Origin: Viscum album
Taxonomy: Eukaryota; Streptophyta; Magnoliopsida; Santalales; Viscaceae
Assembly: GCA_963277665.1 (NCBI GenBank)
Contig: OY728152.1
Coordinates: forward strand, 1,182,912,357 to 1,182,976,356
Direction of reading: 5' to 3'
DNA length: 64,000 nucleotides
In this document: in pieces, positions 35,986 through 48,200 of the stretch
Layout of the letters: each line of letters opens with the position of its first letter
Position numbering within the stretch: the stretch's first letter is position 1
Program-made: the position numbers and the translations under genes
Notes under the pieces: model-generated
Told to the model about the DNA's origin: nothing
Database searches by the model: none
Seen by the model: the letters and a program-made list of their open reading frames with translations, nothing else

Positions 35986-36388
35986 GAGGAAGAGGATGAC
36001 TAGTGCTCCCATCTTGATACTTCTAGAGGAGGGCATTGGGTACATAGTTTTCTGTTATGCATCAAGGACCAGACTTAGGTGTGTCCTGATGTAGGAGCGA
36101 GTAATGATCACATATGGTTCTCAGTAGTTGAGATAGCATGAGCAGAACTATGCTACCCATGACCTGGAGTTAGGAGCAGTGGTCTTCTCCTTGAAGATGT
36201 GGCAGCACTATCTGATGGGAAAGTGTTTTACAATATACATAGACAACCAGAGTCTCAAGTACATATTCTCGAAGAAGGAACTAAACCTGAGACAATGTCG
36301 TTGGATTGAGTTCCTCCAGGACTATGACATCGAGATAGTCTATACTCATGGGAGGGGGAACATTGTAGCGGATGCTCTCAGTAGTTGA
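35986..36388 (+). pseudogene. RNase H pseudogene (Tekay-like)
   Basis: VFSLKMWQHYLMGKCF at about 36181-36228, TIYIDNQSLKYIFSKKELN and RWIEFLQDYDIEIVY follow, ending with NIVADALSS at 36388. These match the gypsy RNase H end KIWRHYLYG, YTDHxSLKYIFxQxELNxRQxRW and NVVADALSR. Confidence 0.87.
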
Positions 36389-36519
36389 TCATGCATTCAG
36401 CTGTTAGGAGAGGTGACGAAGCTGTTTGCCGTGTTTCAGATATACTTTGTGGATAGAGATGAAACAAACTTTCTATAGTCACTCACAGTAACTCCTCCAC
36501 TTCATCAGCGAGTCCGGTA

Positions 36520-37440
36520 AGCACAACGTGGGGATGTTTACTGTGAGACACGACATGTTCATATATCCATAGGGCTGGAACCTAATGGATTTTCTGAAGG
36601 TGGGGAGAGCATCATTCACATCAAATGAAGTACCATGGTACCAGTTGCACTTCAGGAGGAAGTGTTGATGGAGTTCCACACATCTACTTTAATGGTACAT
36701 CTAGTAGTGGTGAATATGTATCAGGACCTCCAACTACATCACTGGTGGCCAGGTATGAAGAAGGAAGTAGGAGAATTTGTCCCACGGTACATCCCTTTTC
36801 AGCAAGTGAAGGCGGAGCACTAGGTTCCAGTAGACTTGGTTCAGACCTTAGATGTCCTAGAGTGGATGTGGCATGCGTTATCCATGTATTTCGTGAGAAG
36901 ACATGAACATGCATCTAGAGGAAAAAACTCTATCTAGGTGATCGTAGACCAAGTCACCATGTCAGCCCACTTCCTACCATTCAGATAGATGGGCTGTGTA
37001 GAGATATTGGGATTCCTCTACGTATAAGAGATCATCTAGCTTCATGGTGTGACATCAATGATCATCTCTGATCGAGATGCTCATTTCACTTCCTGGCTAT
37101 GGAAGGGGTTGCATGAGGATTTCGGGATGTAGGTTCGCTTGAGCACCGCCTTCCATCCTCAAACGAATGGTCAGACTAAGAGGATTATTCAGACTCTCGA
37201 GGACATGATCTGTGCATGTGTCCTGGACTTCGGTCGTAGTTGGGAGGATCACATAACCTTGGTGGTGTTTGCGTATATCAACAACTACCATTCCACCATC
37301 GAGATGTCTCCTTTCAAAGAAATTTACAACCAACCTTGTAGATCGACTATATGCTGGACTGACCTATGGGAGTCAGCACTTATGGGGCCACTGATGGTGG
37401 ATGATACGACAGAATGGTACAAAGCATCCATGAGTGGATG
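36520..37440 (+). pseudogene. Integrase pseudogene (Tekay-like)
   Basis: The zinc-binding region is recognisable from WWPGMKKEVGEFV near 36745, then QVKAEH. Core pieces include VIVDQVTMSAHFLPF near 36940, IISDRDAHFTSWLW near 37062 and STAFHPQTNGQTKR at 37142-37183. The catalytic glutamate that normally follows NGQT or DGQS is lysine here (37178-37180). The downstream segment SWEDHITLVVFAY and FKEIYNQPCRS match the family. Stops at several points. Confidence 0.87.
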
Positions 37441-37639
37441 ATGACTGCACAGTGCATGAAGAAGTACTATGATGAAAGGATACAGAGACCACTGGATTTC
37501 GAGCATAGCGCCCACATATTTCTATGGGTCTTACCTTAATGAGGTCTACGATGATTTGGCTGAGGCAGCATGTTATCTCTGCGATTCATTATACCTTTTT
37601 AGGTCTTCAATAGAGTGGGTGAGGTGGATTACCACTTGC

Positions 37640-37925
37640 CTCTTATACCTCAGTTGAACCGGGTCCACGACATCTTCAACATATCTTAGTTGAGGATATA
37701 CGTGCACGACCCGTCCCACACCATCGACCATGGGGAGCTGGACATCAATGATGTGGCGATGTTCAAAGAGGTTCCAAAGGAGATGGAGGATCGACAGAAG
37801 TGGTTCCTATGTGGATGATCGATACCTCTAGTGCACATTCACGGACTGCATGGGAGCCTCCAGAAGAGCACATGGGAGAGGGAGGCTCAGATGCGCTCTC
37901 AGTACCCCCATATGTTCCTTTAGTG
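37640..37925 (+). pseudogene. Integrase tail and chromodomain remnant
   Basis: LNRVHDIFNISQLRIYVHDP near 37653-37712 (with one stop) matches LxxVHDVFHVSxLRKYVPDP. IPLVHIHGLHGSLQKSTWER and EAQMRSQYPHMF near 37827-37918 match the chromodomain IPLVKVLWxxHxxEEATWER and EDxMRxxYPxLF. Chromodomains direct integration to methylated histone H3. This one places the element among chromoviruses. Confidence 0.8.
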
Positions 37926-37956
37926 TGTATTGTAGCTTATGATGATATAAATACAT

Positions 37957-37969
37957 GAGGTGGGGAGAA
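37957..37969 (+). promoter_or_regulatory. Polypurine tract of the Tekay-like element
   Basis: GAGGTGGGGAGAA directly before the 3' LTR start TGTAACAGACC. Confidence 0.9.
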
Positions 37970-40900
37970 TGTAACAGACCATAAATTCAGTTGATTTTTT
38001 TTAAATACATGGTAATTTTACGAGTCTGCAGTTTCTGAGGGCACTTGATTCTGAGGCCCGTTGTGCCCATAATCAATTTCTGAAGTTTGGTTTGGGTATA
38101 TTTAGTAAAGGTACGAGTGGGATTTTATATATTTTGACCCGGTGCTAGAAATTGAAATCCAAGGGCACCATTGAAGTGGCAACGCCGACTTTCACTTTAG
38201 GAGACCTTCACCATAGTTGCGTTCTATCAAGAGCGGATGTTAATTTTGGGGGTTTTTCTAAATAAATTAAATAAAAATATGTGCAACATATTTTTATTTT
38301 CTAGCAGTTAAATCCTCCATGGGGATGTTTGATGTGGGGCCCACCCGTGCAGAACCTACCTTGTGAGGATATTATGTGGTGGGGCCCACACAAGCTCAAA
38401 TCCCCTTAACTCCCCTTTATCCCTAGCAACTCTCAATTAATTGTGGATCCGTTCCACCTTCCCACATAATTAGGCCAACCCTCACTTCATTTAATTATAA
38501 CTCTCCCACTCCCATTTTTGAATTTTGAATTTTTTCCACTCGATTTAATTTAATTAGTTGTCTCATTTAATTAAACACAACTCTTGTGTGTTGTGGTTCC
38601 AACAAATAATATACTCCTACTCTATTATTTTGGGTTGGCGACTTGGTACAACCATTCCTCTTCAATTAAGAACGATATCCTATTCAATGAAGATTGAAAT
38701 CCTCTATAATGAGGAACACACCATCTCTAATGAAGAACAAGGACATCGGTCTAGACCAGGAGTGGCGGTGTTGGACAGGTTGAACATACGATGTTTTCTT
38801 CGAATTATTTTCCCGCGACTTTGACAACGTTCATCGAAACGAGGTAGGGGTTTGTATTGAGTTAATTAAATCCTTTTTCCTCGTCAAATATTATGGTTCG
38901 GTTATGGAAACTTCTATTCAAATATTGCGTTTGTCTCAGGCCGAACAAACACGGCCCGACATCCCTTCATTGGTTCTTGGTGGGTTGATGACCTAGGCAG
39001 AGCTGAAAGGGCATGGTGTCGTCGCACCGCCCCAGAAAAGAACCACGACCATGAGGGTCGCGGTGGACGGAAGAGGCGTGGTGTCGTCACGCTGCGCTGG
39101 AGGAAGAGGGATATCACCATGTGGGCCATGATGAGTGAAGGTGGTGCGGCGTCCTTGCATCGTGCCTGATAAGACCTGCGGTAGAAAGCTGCAGCGGACA
39201 GAGGGTGGTCGAATGAGCCGGCAGCCGGGGGCGCCACACAGGGCCGAAACCGAAGTGTCCCGCAGTTCTTTTGGAAGCTGGGGGGTGCAGCACCACCTAC
39301 GGCATGGTCATCTAGGCCAAGCATCCAAGCCCCTAGCCAGCTAGGCCAGGACCCACGGTCGGGTCATGCGGCCACGGCAGGGCCGTCCTCAGGCCAGGCC
39401 GATCCTTCGGGCATGGCTTACCATTTGGGCAGGGCCGCCACTGTTGGCCTGGCCCCTCCCTTGGTTCAGCCCGCCCACATGGGCTGGGCCGACCACTTGG
39501 GTCGGGAGGTACCCGCAGACCGGGTCAAACCCCAATTCAGACCGGGTCAGGTCGGGTAGGACCGGACCCGGACCCACTGTGGCCATTTACACCTTTTAGC
39601 TTGCATTTTGGGCTACGTGTGTCCGATCGACGAACCGTCTACGGCGATGGAATTCATGGAGAAAGAATATTCTTTTGGAATATCCTGCATGAGTTTTTCA
39701 CACAGTTGGGATACATTCGGGTTGGTTTGAGCCTAAAAACAAACTAGGACCCTCGATTAGAAATACCAATAACTCACAGATCGGGCGTCCGATTAACACG
39801 TCGTCTCCCGCGTTCGGTTATTTATGATGAGACAGAACTACATGATATATCAATTCGAGACTTCATTATAGTTGAGGTATCAATACTTGGATTGAGGAGT
39901 GGACCCTCCCGGAATCGAGCGTGCTGTGTGCAGGAACCCTATGGCCAGCTGCGACTGAGATGACATGGTCCTCCGTGGGTTCGACGACGACGATACTATA
40001 CCAGGATCCTCCGTTGGTTCGACAGTGATGGATACTATCCCCAGAAACTCTGTGGGTTCGAAAACAATGAATTCTATGTCGGGATCCTCCATGGGTTCGA
40101 CAACAGTGAATTCTGTATTGGGATCCTACGTTGGATCGACCGTGATGACTTCTGTACGAGGATCCTACGTGGGTTTGACAACACTAATACTATTTCAGGA
40201 TACTAGGTGGGTTCGACAGAGGATATGATACATAGGATACATCTAATCATATCTACCCCTCTCCATGTGTTGAATACCTGTGTGATCATAATCTTTCCAT
40301 TTAGGAATTATCATAGAGTTGATTGGCTTTACTTCCTTTGTGGACAGGGTTATGCTTGGGATCTAGAGTTGGAGCCGGACTGTGACTAGTAACTTAGGTA
40401 TATGTATGGGAATAAACCTAAGTATTATTGGTTGATACTTTGTGATTGTGTCATTCTTCTTTGGATTATCCTTAGTGGATTATAAGAGACCTTCTGGGGT
40501 CTCGGGGTCGCCTACTGATTATTGTTAAACTCACCCATGCACGGGATTTTCCCACACCTTGTTGTGTTCCGTACAGATGACGGATAGTAGTGATCAAGGC
40601 AGAGGGAGACAGATGGGAGGCTGCTCAGAGCTGCACTAGACCGGATGCATGTCATGGATGAGTTGATTGAGATATGTATCTAACCTTCACGTAGGATTCC
40701 CTGGAAGATGATCAAGGAGCTGTATTTCCCTTTTTACATGTTATAGTACTTGTTGTTCTATTGGGATTGTATACTGGCCCACTTACATTCAACAGACAAT
40801 TCTTTTCTATTTTAGTACTTTTTTCTTCTACTTCTTGTGTTCAGACTGAGAGTGTTACAGGTTTAAAGTCAGTGCCATCCCTTTTATCAGGGATTCACCA

Positions 40901-40982
40901 TTGGTCCAAGTCTCCAGCCCTTGGCCTATAGAAGGTGGGCTTGAGGTAGTCACGACACAGGTCCCGAGGACGGGTCATGGAA
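37970..40982 (+). repeat. 3' LTR of the Tekay-like element
   Basis: Starts TGTAACAGACC; ends near GGGTCATGGAA at 40982, followed by ACATA. 3013 bp. The GC-rich block recurs at about 38990-39595 and the 39-bp array at about 39967-40217. The 87-codon frame at 39965-40228 exists only because 39 bp is 13 codons. Confidence 0.85.
39967..40217 (+). repeat. 38-39-bp tandem array, 3' LTR
   Basis: Sister of the array at 32265, about seven units with cores such as GGATCCTCCGTTGGTTCGAC and GGATCCTACGTGGGTTTGAC; units have diverged separately in the two LTRs. Confidence 0.88.
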
Positions 40983-40987
40983 ACATA
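40983..40987 (+). repeat. Right target-site duplication ACATA
   Basis: Identical to 30230-30234; the interrupted minus-strand LTR continues from here. Confidence 0.8.
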
Positions 40988-43457
40988 TGTTTTAAGGAAC
41001 ATGCTTTTAATAATTAAATATATATATATATATTAAGGTATAAATAGAATGATATCAAAATCATCGATTTATGGACATATCCTTGATATTTAAATGACAT
41101 GTGTGTTATTGGAAATAAATTATGATATTATTAACTTGTATCATAATTAATTTAAATATTTTATTAAAAATATAATTATAAAATGTAAATAAGTTTGTGT
41201 CTTCTAATAATAGAATAAATTCATGTTCAAATAATTCTTTGATATAGAGAATCATCATTTAGAAAGTCTAGAATGAAATAAAAATAAAACGTCACTTTGA
41301 TAATTATATAGATATATCCATCTCAAGTAAATAAATTATTCTAAAAATAAAAAATTTTAAACACAAAACTAAATAATAATAAAATATTTAGCTTAAATAA
41401 TTTTCCCTTATATAAAATTTTCCTTGCACATAGATAAATATCTAATATCAATAACTCAAGAATTAAGAAAAATAATTTGGAAACAATTAATATAAATATA
41501 TTCATTACGAAAAACAACAAAATTAAAATCAATATTTTGAAATAAACTAACTATCTATTACTAATACATATGGAATAGATAAATTAGAAAAATCAAATAG
41601 AAAAATCTCTCAAAAAACACAATTAAACAATTTCTATCAAGAATAAATAAACATAATACCAAACATACACTAAAATAATTGTAGTATGGATCACCATACT
41701 AAAATTTAACAAAATTTGGAAAAACATGTTGATTTTGTTTCGAAAAAACCCATAAGATAACCTAGAAGAAACAAATAATTTGACAAAATAGAAATTATAA
41801 TCCCTTACAAGCATTATGTGTAGATGAACTTCTTTCTTATTATTCCTATTATCACTGCTAAACTCCCATACACATAGTATTAGAATCTATAATAAGTGGA
41901 AAAGAAGGCAGAGGATACTTCTTGTCTTGCCAACCTCACAAAAATGCACTTATAGTATCACTTATTGATGAAGCAGAACAACTTTATATATAGTAGTTCT
42001 CTAGTGTCAAATTAAATTCTAATTTTCGATATATTAAATGATATTTGAACACAAATGAAAATTACATCCAATAGAATTTATTGAATGAATAATGGACGAA
42101 TACAACAATGGATAAAGAAGTAAAACTAAATAATGCTTCATCCCAAAGCATTGTAGAATGGAAACAAAAACAGACGGAATAGCCTTAATCTAATAAAATC
42201 TATACTATTTTAGACATTGTTCTTTGATGAAAAATCTAAAACAAAGAAAATATATTCAATTGATCTTACAAAAACAACCAATTATTGATAAGTGCTAGGA
42301 TAAGATTAAAAATAAATCCAAGAAAATTCATTGACAATTGAGGAACATGCAATAAAATCAACACTATCTGGTTATAGGAAAATTAAATGTATAGATTAGA
42401 AGGGGACATAAGTTGAAAAAATTGATGAAGAAAAATGAATAAATGGACAACTGATGTATTTATATATCAGATTCGATCAAGGAAATATCTTTTTGTGAAT
42501 ATTTTTATACCAAATACAAAAAAATGAACATAATAGAAGATCTAGAAATTAGAAATAAGATTTATCCTACACCATGAAGATCGAAAAGCTAATCGTGATA
42601 CAAATCTAGTTTTCCTTCGATCTGTGCTCTATTTTCATAATAGGAACCCATCTGAGTTTGAACCTCCTCACTATAAAATTTCTTGGATAGGACTAATTCA
42701 GCGTGGACCTCAAGCATCTCCTCATATTTGACTTGATGGTGCACAACCACATCACGTAAGAAGAATCAAGGATCGATCTACCTTCTCTCTAAAACGAAAC
42801 CTGACAAACCCTTACCCTCATCGAGACCTGCATACCTAATCACTATTTTCTTCATTATTTTCTTTTAAAATTTTTTATTTGATTATTTTTTTAACTAAAA
42901 TATTTCTTTATATATTAAAAAAATATAAAATTTATACTTTAAAATATAACACTAATATTAATTTCATAATAAAATATTTCATAATAAAAAATAGTAATGG
43001 TCAGATAATATCAATATTTTTAATAAGTTCATTAACATTTATTTAGTTTATTGTTTATAATGTTATTTATCCCAAAAGAAATGAAATTTAATAGAACTCA
43101 AATTAAATGTATTAATTTTTGCGAAACATCATACATTTATATGAAATTTATGATAAATAATAATGTAAATATTATTTCAAAATTCATTCTTAATAATGAT
43201 AATTTATATGAATCTTGAAAAATAGATTCATTACTAATGAAATATGATTTATAATATTTTTATATATTAATTGATAAAATTCAATAATTGACTTTTCATT
43301 TTAGTATTTTCTTCATAATTATAATTATTTATTTACTTTATTTATTTTATTATTCTATATAATTAAAGAATGTAATATCATATAAGAAAAATTTCAATTA
43401 TTTTTATTCATTTACAAAACAAAAACTGATTAATTTCAAAATTACTAGGTTTTCACA
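40988..43457 (-). repeat. 3' LTR (proximal part) of the minus-strand element
   Basis: Continues from 30234. It matches 44700-47158, for example GAAGC(A/C)GAAC...TATATATAGTA near 41971, GAATTTATTGAATGAATAATGGA near 42080 and CCCTTACCCTCATCGAGACC near 42820. On the minus strand it begins TGTGAAAACC at 43457. Confidence 0.8.
41985..41992 (-). promoter_or_regulatory. Candidate TATA box, left LTR (minus strand)
   Basis: TATATATA, 1472 bases from the minus-strand LTR start at 43457. The sister box at 45685 lies 1473 bases from its LTR start, so spacing is preserved although sequence around it has diverged. Confidence 0.5.
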
Positions 43458-43655
43458 TTCTCTCCCCTTAATGGAAATGTGATTTGGAAATTTAATTTTC
43501 AAACATAAGAAAATTCTAAATTTCCCAAAATCAAAAATAAGAAAAAAATAAATTTTTTATGTGGAATTAACTATATGAAGAAAATTCTAATGTGTAGATC
43601 ATTTTCCCCAAAAGAAAACATATAATCTCTAAAGTTGTCCAGACTGTTTCAATTA
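43458..43655 (-). other. 198-bp interior with purine tract and decayed primer site
   Basis: On the minus strand the purine tract TTAAGGGGAGAGAA occupies 43458-43471, next to the left LTR. At the other end, just inside 43656, ATTGAAACAG may be a decayed TTGGTATCAG primer site. The rest is AT-rich and non-coding. So small an interior cannot code for anything. Confidence 0.6.
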
Positions 43656-46600
43656 TGCCTACTATAACACCTTGATACAACACTTCTAGACTCAGTTTAT
43701 AAGAATGCTCTGTAACTATTTTTATTTAAAATTAAAAAAATTAAACAACACTTAGCTCAAATGAGGACAATTTACTAGCCTAGGTTCTAGAGGATTAGAC
43801 TATGCCTTTCATTTTTTAGTGTTGAACCAAAAAAAATCTATATTCTATTCTTCTACGTGTGAAAACACCAAAATCAATGACATATGTAAATGAACATGAA
43901 ATGTACTTGTGAAAATTAATTTTTAAAATAAATGGTTAGAATTCAATTTCCCAGATGGATGTTTTGAAAATCATTGATAAATTCCATTAAAAATATCCCT
44001 TTGATAATATATCCAAAAAAATAAATGTTTAGATCAACTTTTACAAAATACTATCATTCATTGAACATGTAATTATAAATTGAAAACAAATTTAAACTAA
44101 TCAAGTGATTCAAATGAAAATTTTAAGGAATCTCATAAAAACAAAGTAATTGAATTCACTTGAATATTTGAAGGCCATCTTGGACCTACCCACATGAGGG
44201 ATGAATTCAATCTCCAATTCCCTATCGTATTTATAATGTTCAAGTACCTATTTTTTATAAAAATCATTTTTAATCTTACTATACATATACATACATTTTT
44301 ACCGGTGTTTTATTTTTAATTAAATATAATCATGCATGAAATAAACTAGTTCAATTTTATTTATATAAAATTATAAAAATACCAGTCTTCATTGAAAATT
44401 ACATGTTCAACTTGTTATGATCAAATATTATGATACATAAACTTTTCTTAACCACATGGGTGATTAATCATCATTCACATACTTATAATTTCATAGACAT
44501 ATTTGTTAAATATAATTTTTTTCATAAGATAATGACATTAAGGTATAAATTAATCAGAATAGCACACGCATACTTTTTTGTCTTAAAATTAATCATTAGA
44601 AATAGATAGTCATGTGTCGTGCAAAAAATAATCAATTTAGAATTTATTTACAAAATACTATCATTATTTCATGGATGTAAATTTATATGAACATAAGTTT
44701 TTTGGAACATGAATTTAAAAAGTATGTATCTATATTATTTTATTAATTTCATGATAACAAAATCAATGATTTTTTATAATAAAATTGTTTTTATATGACA
44801 TGTATATGACTTGAAATAAATTATGATATTCTTATCTTATATCATAATTTATTTAAAATTGTTATTATCATTAAAATTATACATGTAAATAAATATGTGT
44901 CATATAATAATAGAATAAATTAATCTTTGAATAAATATTGGATAAATATAATCATACCTTAGCATGTCTAACATGAAATAAAATGAAAAAATAACATGCA
45001 TATATTTTTTTATATATCACTCTCATGTAATTAAAATGAATTTAAAAATAATTATTTTTTCAAACAAAACAAATTAATAATAAAAACATTGGTATAAATA
45101 TGTTTCCCTTGAATCAAATTGGTCTTCCACATACAAAAATTACTAATCACACTAATTTAAGAAATAATGAACATAATTCGGAAACCAGAATTATAAATTT
45201 ATTCATTACGCAAAACAATAAAATTAATTTCAGAATATTGAAAAAAATTCACTATGTCTTACTAATAATTTTGAAATAATTATATTTGAAAAACAAAATA
45301 ATAATATTCCAAAAAAGAAAACATTTATCAATGTATATTAATATTAAATAAAAATCATTCCGAACATACACCAAAATAATTGTAGTTTGAATCACCTTAA
45401 TATAATTTATCTATGTTTTGGATAAAATGATGATTTTTTTGAAGAATACAATACGTAAACATGGACAAAACAAAAAATATCAAAAAATAATAATTAAAAT
45501 CCCTTACTTGTTTTATGCTTAGACAAAATATTTAATTCTTGATAAAATTATCATTGATAAACTCCTAAACAAGTATAATTAGAAAGTCTAACAACATGAA
45601 AATAAGGCAGAAGCTACTACTTTCCTTGTCGGACTCGCACATAGAGAACTTATAGTATCTAATTTTTTCGAAGCCGAACTGCATTATATATAGTATATCT
45701 CAAGTGTCATATTATATTATAATTTAAAATAAATTAAAATAAATTTTAACTCAAATTAAAATGACATCAAATAGAATTTATTGAATGAATAATGGATGAC
45801 TATGACTTTGGATAAAGAAGGAAAATTAGATAATTCATTATCACAAATATTTGTAGAATGTAATCTAAACCTGATGGAGAAGCATTAAACTAATAGTATA
45901 AATATTTTTTAAACATTAATGTTTGATGAAAATTACAAAGAAAAGAAGATTGATTCAATCAATTTGACGGAAATGACAAATAATAGATAAGGGTTGGGAT
46001 AAGATTCACAATGAATCCTGGAAAATTCATTGACAATTAATACCTGGGCATTAAAATGAACACTATGAGGTTCCCTAAAATTCAATGTATATATTATAAG
46101 GGGAATAAATAAGAAACTATTGAAGAAGAAAAATGAATAAATGGACAAGAAATGTGTTTATATGTTGGATTCGATCAAGGATATAATTTTCAAGATGAAT
46201 CGAATATCAAAAATGAAAAAATCACACCTAAAAAAAATTATGAACATTAAAAACATGATTCGTCCTGCCTCATATAGATCAAAACCCTAATCACGATATT
46301 GATCTGGTTTTCTTTCTTTCGTTATTCAATATTCTGAATTGAATCCCATCTGAGCATGAACATCATCAATACGACCTTGTTTGGACCTTCTCAACTCAAT
46401 GTGAACATCATGCAGCACCTTAGATTCGATTCACAATTGCACAACCACAGCTTGGATGAATCATTAAGGATCAATCTTCCTTCTCACTAAAATGAAAACT
46501 AATAGACCCCTACCCTCATCAAGACCCACTTCTCTAAGAACAATTTTATAATTTTATTTTTCTTTTATCATTTTTTAATTCATTTTCATTGAAACTAAAA

Positions 46601-47158
46601 TGTTCGATATATATTAAAACAATATGAAAACTAATTTTAAAATATAACACACTTATTAATATCTTAATAAAATATATCATAATCCAAAATAGTAATGGTC
46701 ATAAAATTTCAATATTTTAATATATTCACTAAAATACATTTATATTGACGTTTGAGACTTTATTGATTCCGAAAAATAATTATTCTGAATACTCAATTTA
46801 TATTTATTAACATTTTCCTAACATCATATATTAAACTAACATTTCAGATAAATAATAATGTAAATGTTACTTCATAATTCAATTAAAATAATTTTAATTT
46901 ATATGCATCATTGAACACCAATTAATTAAAATGAAATTTCATATATAATATTTTTATATATTAATTGAGAAAATTAACTAAATGTCACTTTATTTACGAT
47001 TGTCGTCATAATTCTAATTATTTATCTACTTTATTTATACAATTATTCAATGAATATACCTAACGTAATATAATATAAGAAAAATTTATGTTATATTGAT
47101 TTATTTACACCCAAAAAACTTGTTAATTTTAAATTTTCAATGATTTTATAGTTAGACA
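43656..47158 (-). repeat. 5' LTR of the minus-strand element
   Basis: 3503 bp; starts TGTCTAAC on the minus strand at 47158 and ends near GGTGTTATAGTAGGCA at 43656. Collinear with the interrupted left LTR over its full length. Confidence 0.78.
45685..45692 (-). promoter_or_regulatory. Candidate TATA box, right LTR (minus strand)
   Basis: TATATATA at the same LTR offset as the box at 41985, in a shared GAAGCxGAAC...TATATATAGTA context. Confidence 0.5.
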
Positions 47159-47557
47159 TCTCCCAATGGATGATGATGTTAATGTTAGTCCCCCTCCCCA
47201 TTTGCATTAATTTTTTTTAATATGTTTATTGGTGTGATGTAGTTATTTGGAAGATAAATGATCTAATTGGATTACTTTTGAGTACTAATACATCTAATAA
47301 ATGTCCATTTTGTTATTTACCAAAGTGAGGGAAAAGTGAAATTCAACGAACTATATGATTTTAGTGTTGGTAATATAAAATTGAACAATGGCCTTTTTAG
47401 GCCTGATATTATATTTTAACAGTCTTTTTTATGGCATTATCAACAAATGTAGGGTTAGAGTTATGGATGAGTGATTTTATGTCAATCAGGTTTTTTGTTT
47501 AGGATAGTATTTTATTTCATTAATATATTGATTTCCAAAAAAACCAATTACTAACAC
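47159..47557 (+). other. Copia 3' untranslated segment
   Basis: Sequence between the minus-strand element and the copia 3' LTR. By position it continues from 29194. It contains no recognisable coding and no clear purine tract before 47558. Confidence 0.45.
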
Positions 47558-48200
47558 TGTTGGAACCAAAAAATTTAATTACAGGAACTAGATTTTTTAT
47601 ATTGTATTGTTTGTCATCACATACTAGGATTGATGAAGGAGTTCACAAGATAGGTGATCTGATAGTGAATATGGATTCCTTTTTTAAGGTGGAATATTTT
47701 CCATTTTTTATTGAATTTTGTAGCTCAATATAAGGAGGAAAGATCTAGATTATCGAATGGTAGACATGCATGTTGGTATCTACCAAAATTTTGTAATGGG
47801 ATGGGTTTTCTGAATATTTTATTTTTTTGAAGACGTGTAGCTTCATGAATTAATCAAATGTTTTGATGTTTTGAAGTCTTTCTAATACAAAATATGATGA
47901 TAGTGATCCTACAAGACTATATGATGGTTTGTGAATTGGATAATTTCACTTAATCATTTTTTTTACAAGGAGAATCGTGATCATGAATATTGAGGTTCTT
48001 GAAAAAGATGTGGTGACATCAAATGGTTTGTGAAAGGTAATGTCTATAACTAGTAAGCCACACACATCATATTTCAATGATAGGAATTGGATAAATTTTA
48101 TAATTGATATTAATTCATGAAGGATGGTTTCATGGTGATAAAAAACTCATCCTGATCATATGAATCGTTAAAATAATGGGTTTGTATTAAATTATTCTCA
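47558..48200 (+). repeat. Ty1/copia 3' LTR
   Basis: Starts TGTTGGAACC, the commonest type of plant copia LTR start. It shares with the 5' LTR the block TCCTACAAGACTAT (47907), then GGTTTGTGAATTGGATAATTT and a match continuing to about 48090. The end is uncertain (48.1-48.2 kb) because an older gypsy LTR begins around there. Confidence 0.6.

Larger units (their letters stand above)
30235..40982 (+). mobile_element. Decayed Tekay-like Ty3/gypsy chromovirus
   Basis: A 10.7-kb element. It has a 5' LTR (30235-33281), primer site (33284), interior with gag, protease, RT, RNase H, integrase and chromodomain in that order, purine tract (37957-37969) and 3' LTR (37970-40982), flanked by ACATA. Gag starting MAPRR, integrase before a C-terminal chromodomain, and 3-kb LTRs fit the Tekay/Del clade. 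All frames have stops and shifts, and catalytic residues are changed, so it is inactive. LTRs are about 80% identical by eye, so it is much older than the element at 10328 but younger than the LTR it sits in. Confidence 0.88.
29195..47158 (-). mobile_element. Minus-strand LTR element with a 198-bp interior
   Basis: Two direct copies of a 3.5-kb sequence. One is 29195-30234 plus 40988-43457 (interrupted by a gypsy element; 3510 bp in all). The other is 43656-47158 (3503 bp). Between them lie only 198 bp. On the minus strand the left copy is preceded by the purine tract TTAAGGGGAGAGAA and begins TGTGAAAACC; the right copy begins TGTCTAAC. These are LTR features, so the right copy is the 5' LTR and the left the 3' LTR. 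LTR identity is roughly 70-75% by eye. No coding interior. No matching target duplication could be found. It interrupts the copia element just after its RNase H. Confidence 0.75.
8384..48200 (+). mobile_element. Old Ty1/copia element, split by nested insertions
   Basis: One plus-strand Ty1/copia element can be followed in order through four breaks. It runs from the 5' LTR (8384-8957) and primer site through gag and protease traces (9.3-10.3 kb), integrase core (22.3-22.74 kb), integrase end, RT and RNase H (27.25-29.16 kb), 3' untranslated part (47159-47557) and 3' LTR (47558 to about 48200). The gaps are filled by a family A element, an unclassified insert and a minus-strand LTR element. The order PR-IN-RT-RH is diagnostic of Ty1/copia. 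All reading frames carry stops. Without the insertions the element would be about 5.5-6 kb, normal for the superfamily. Confidence 0.75.

Noticed and set aside
39965..40228. 87-codon frame with repeated GS(S/Y)VGST units
   Set aside because: It is the 39-bp tandem array read in frame (39 is a multiple of 3); the matching array at 32265 is not open in the same way.
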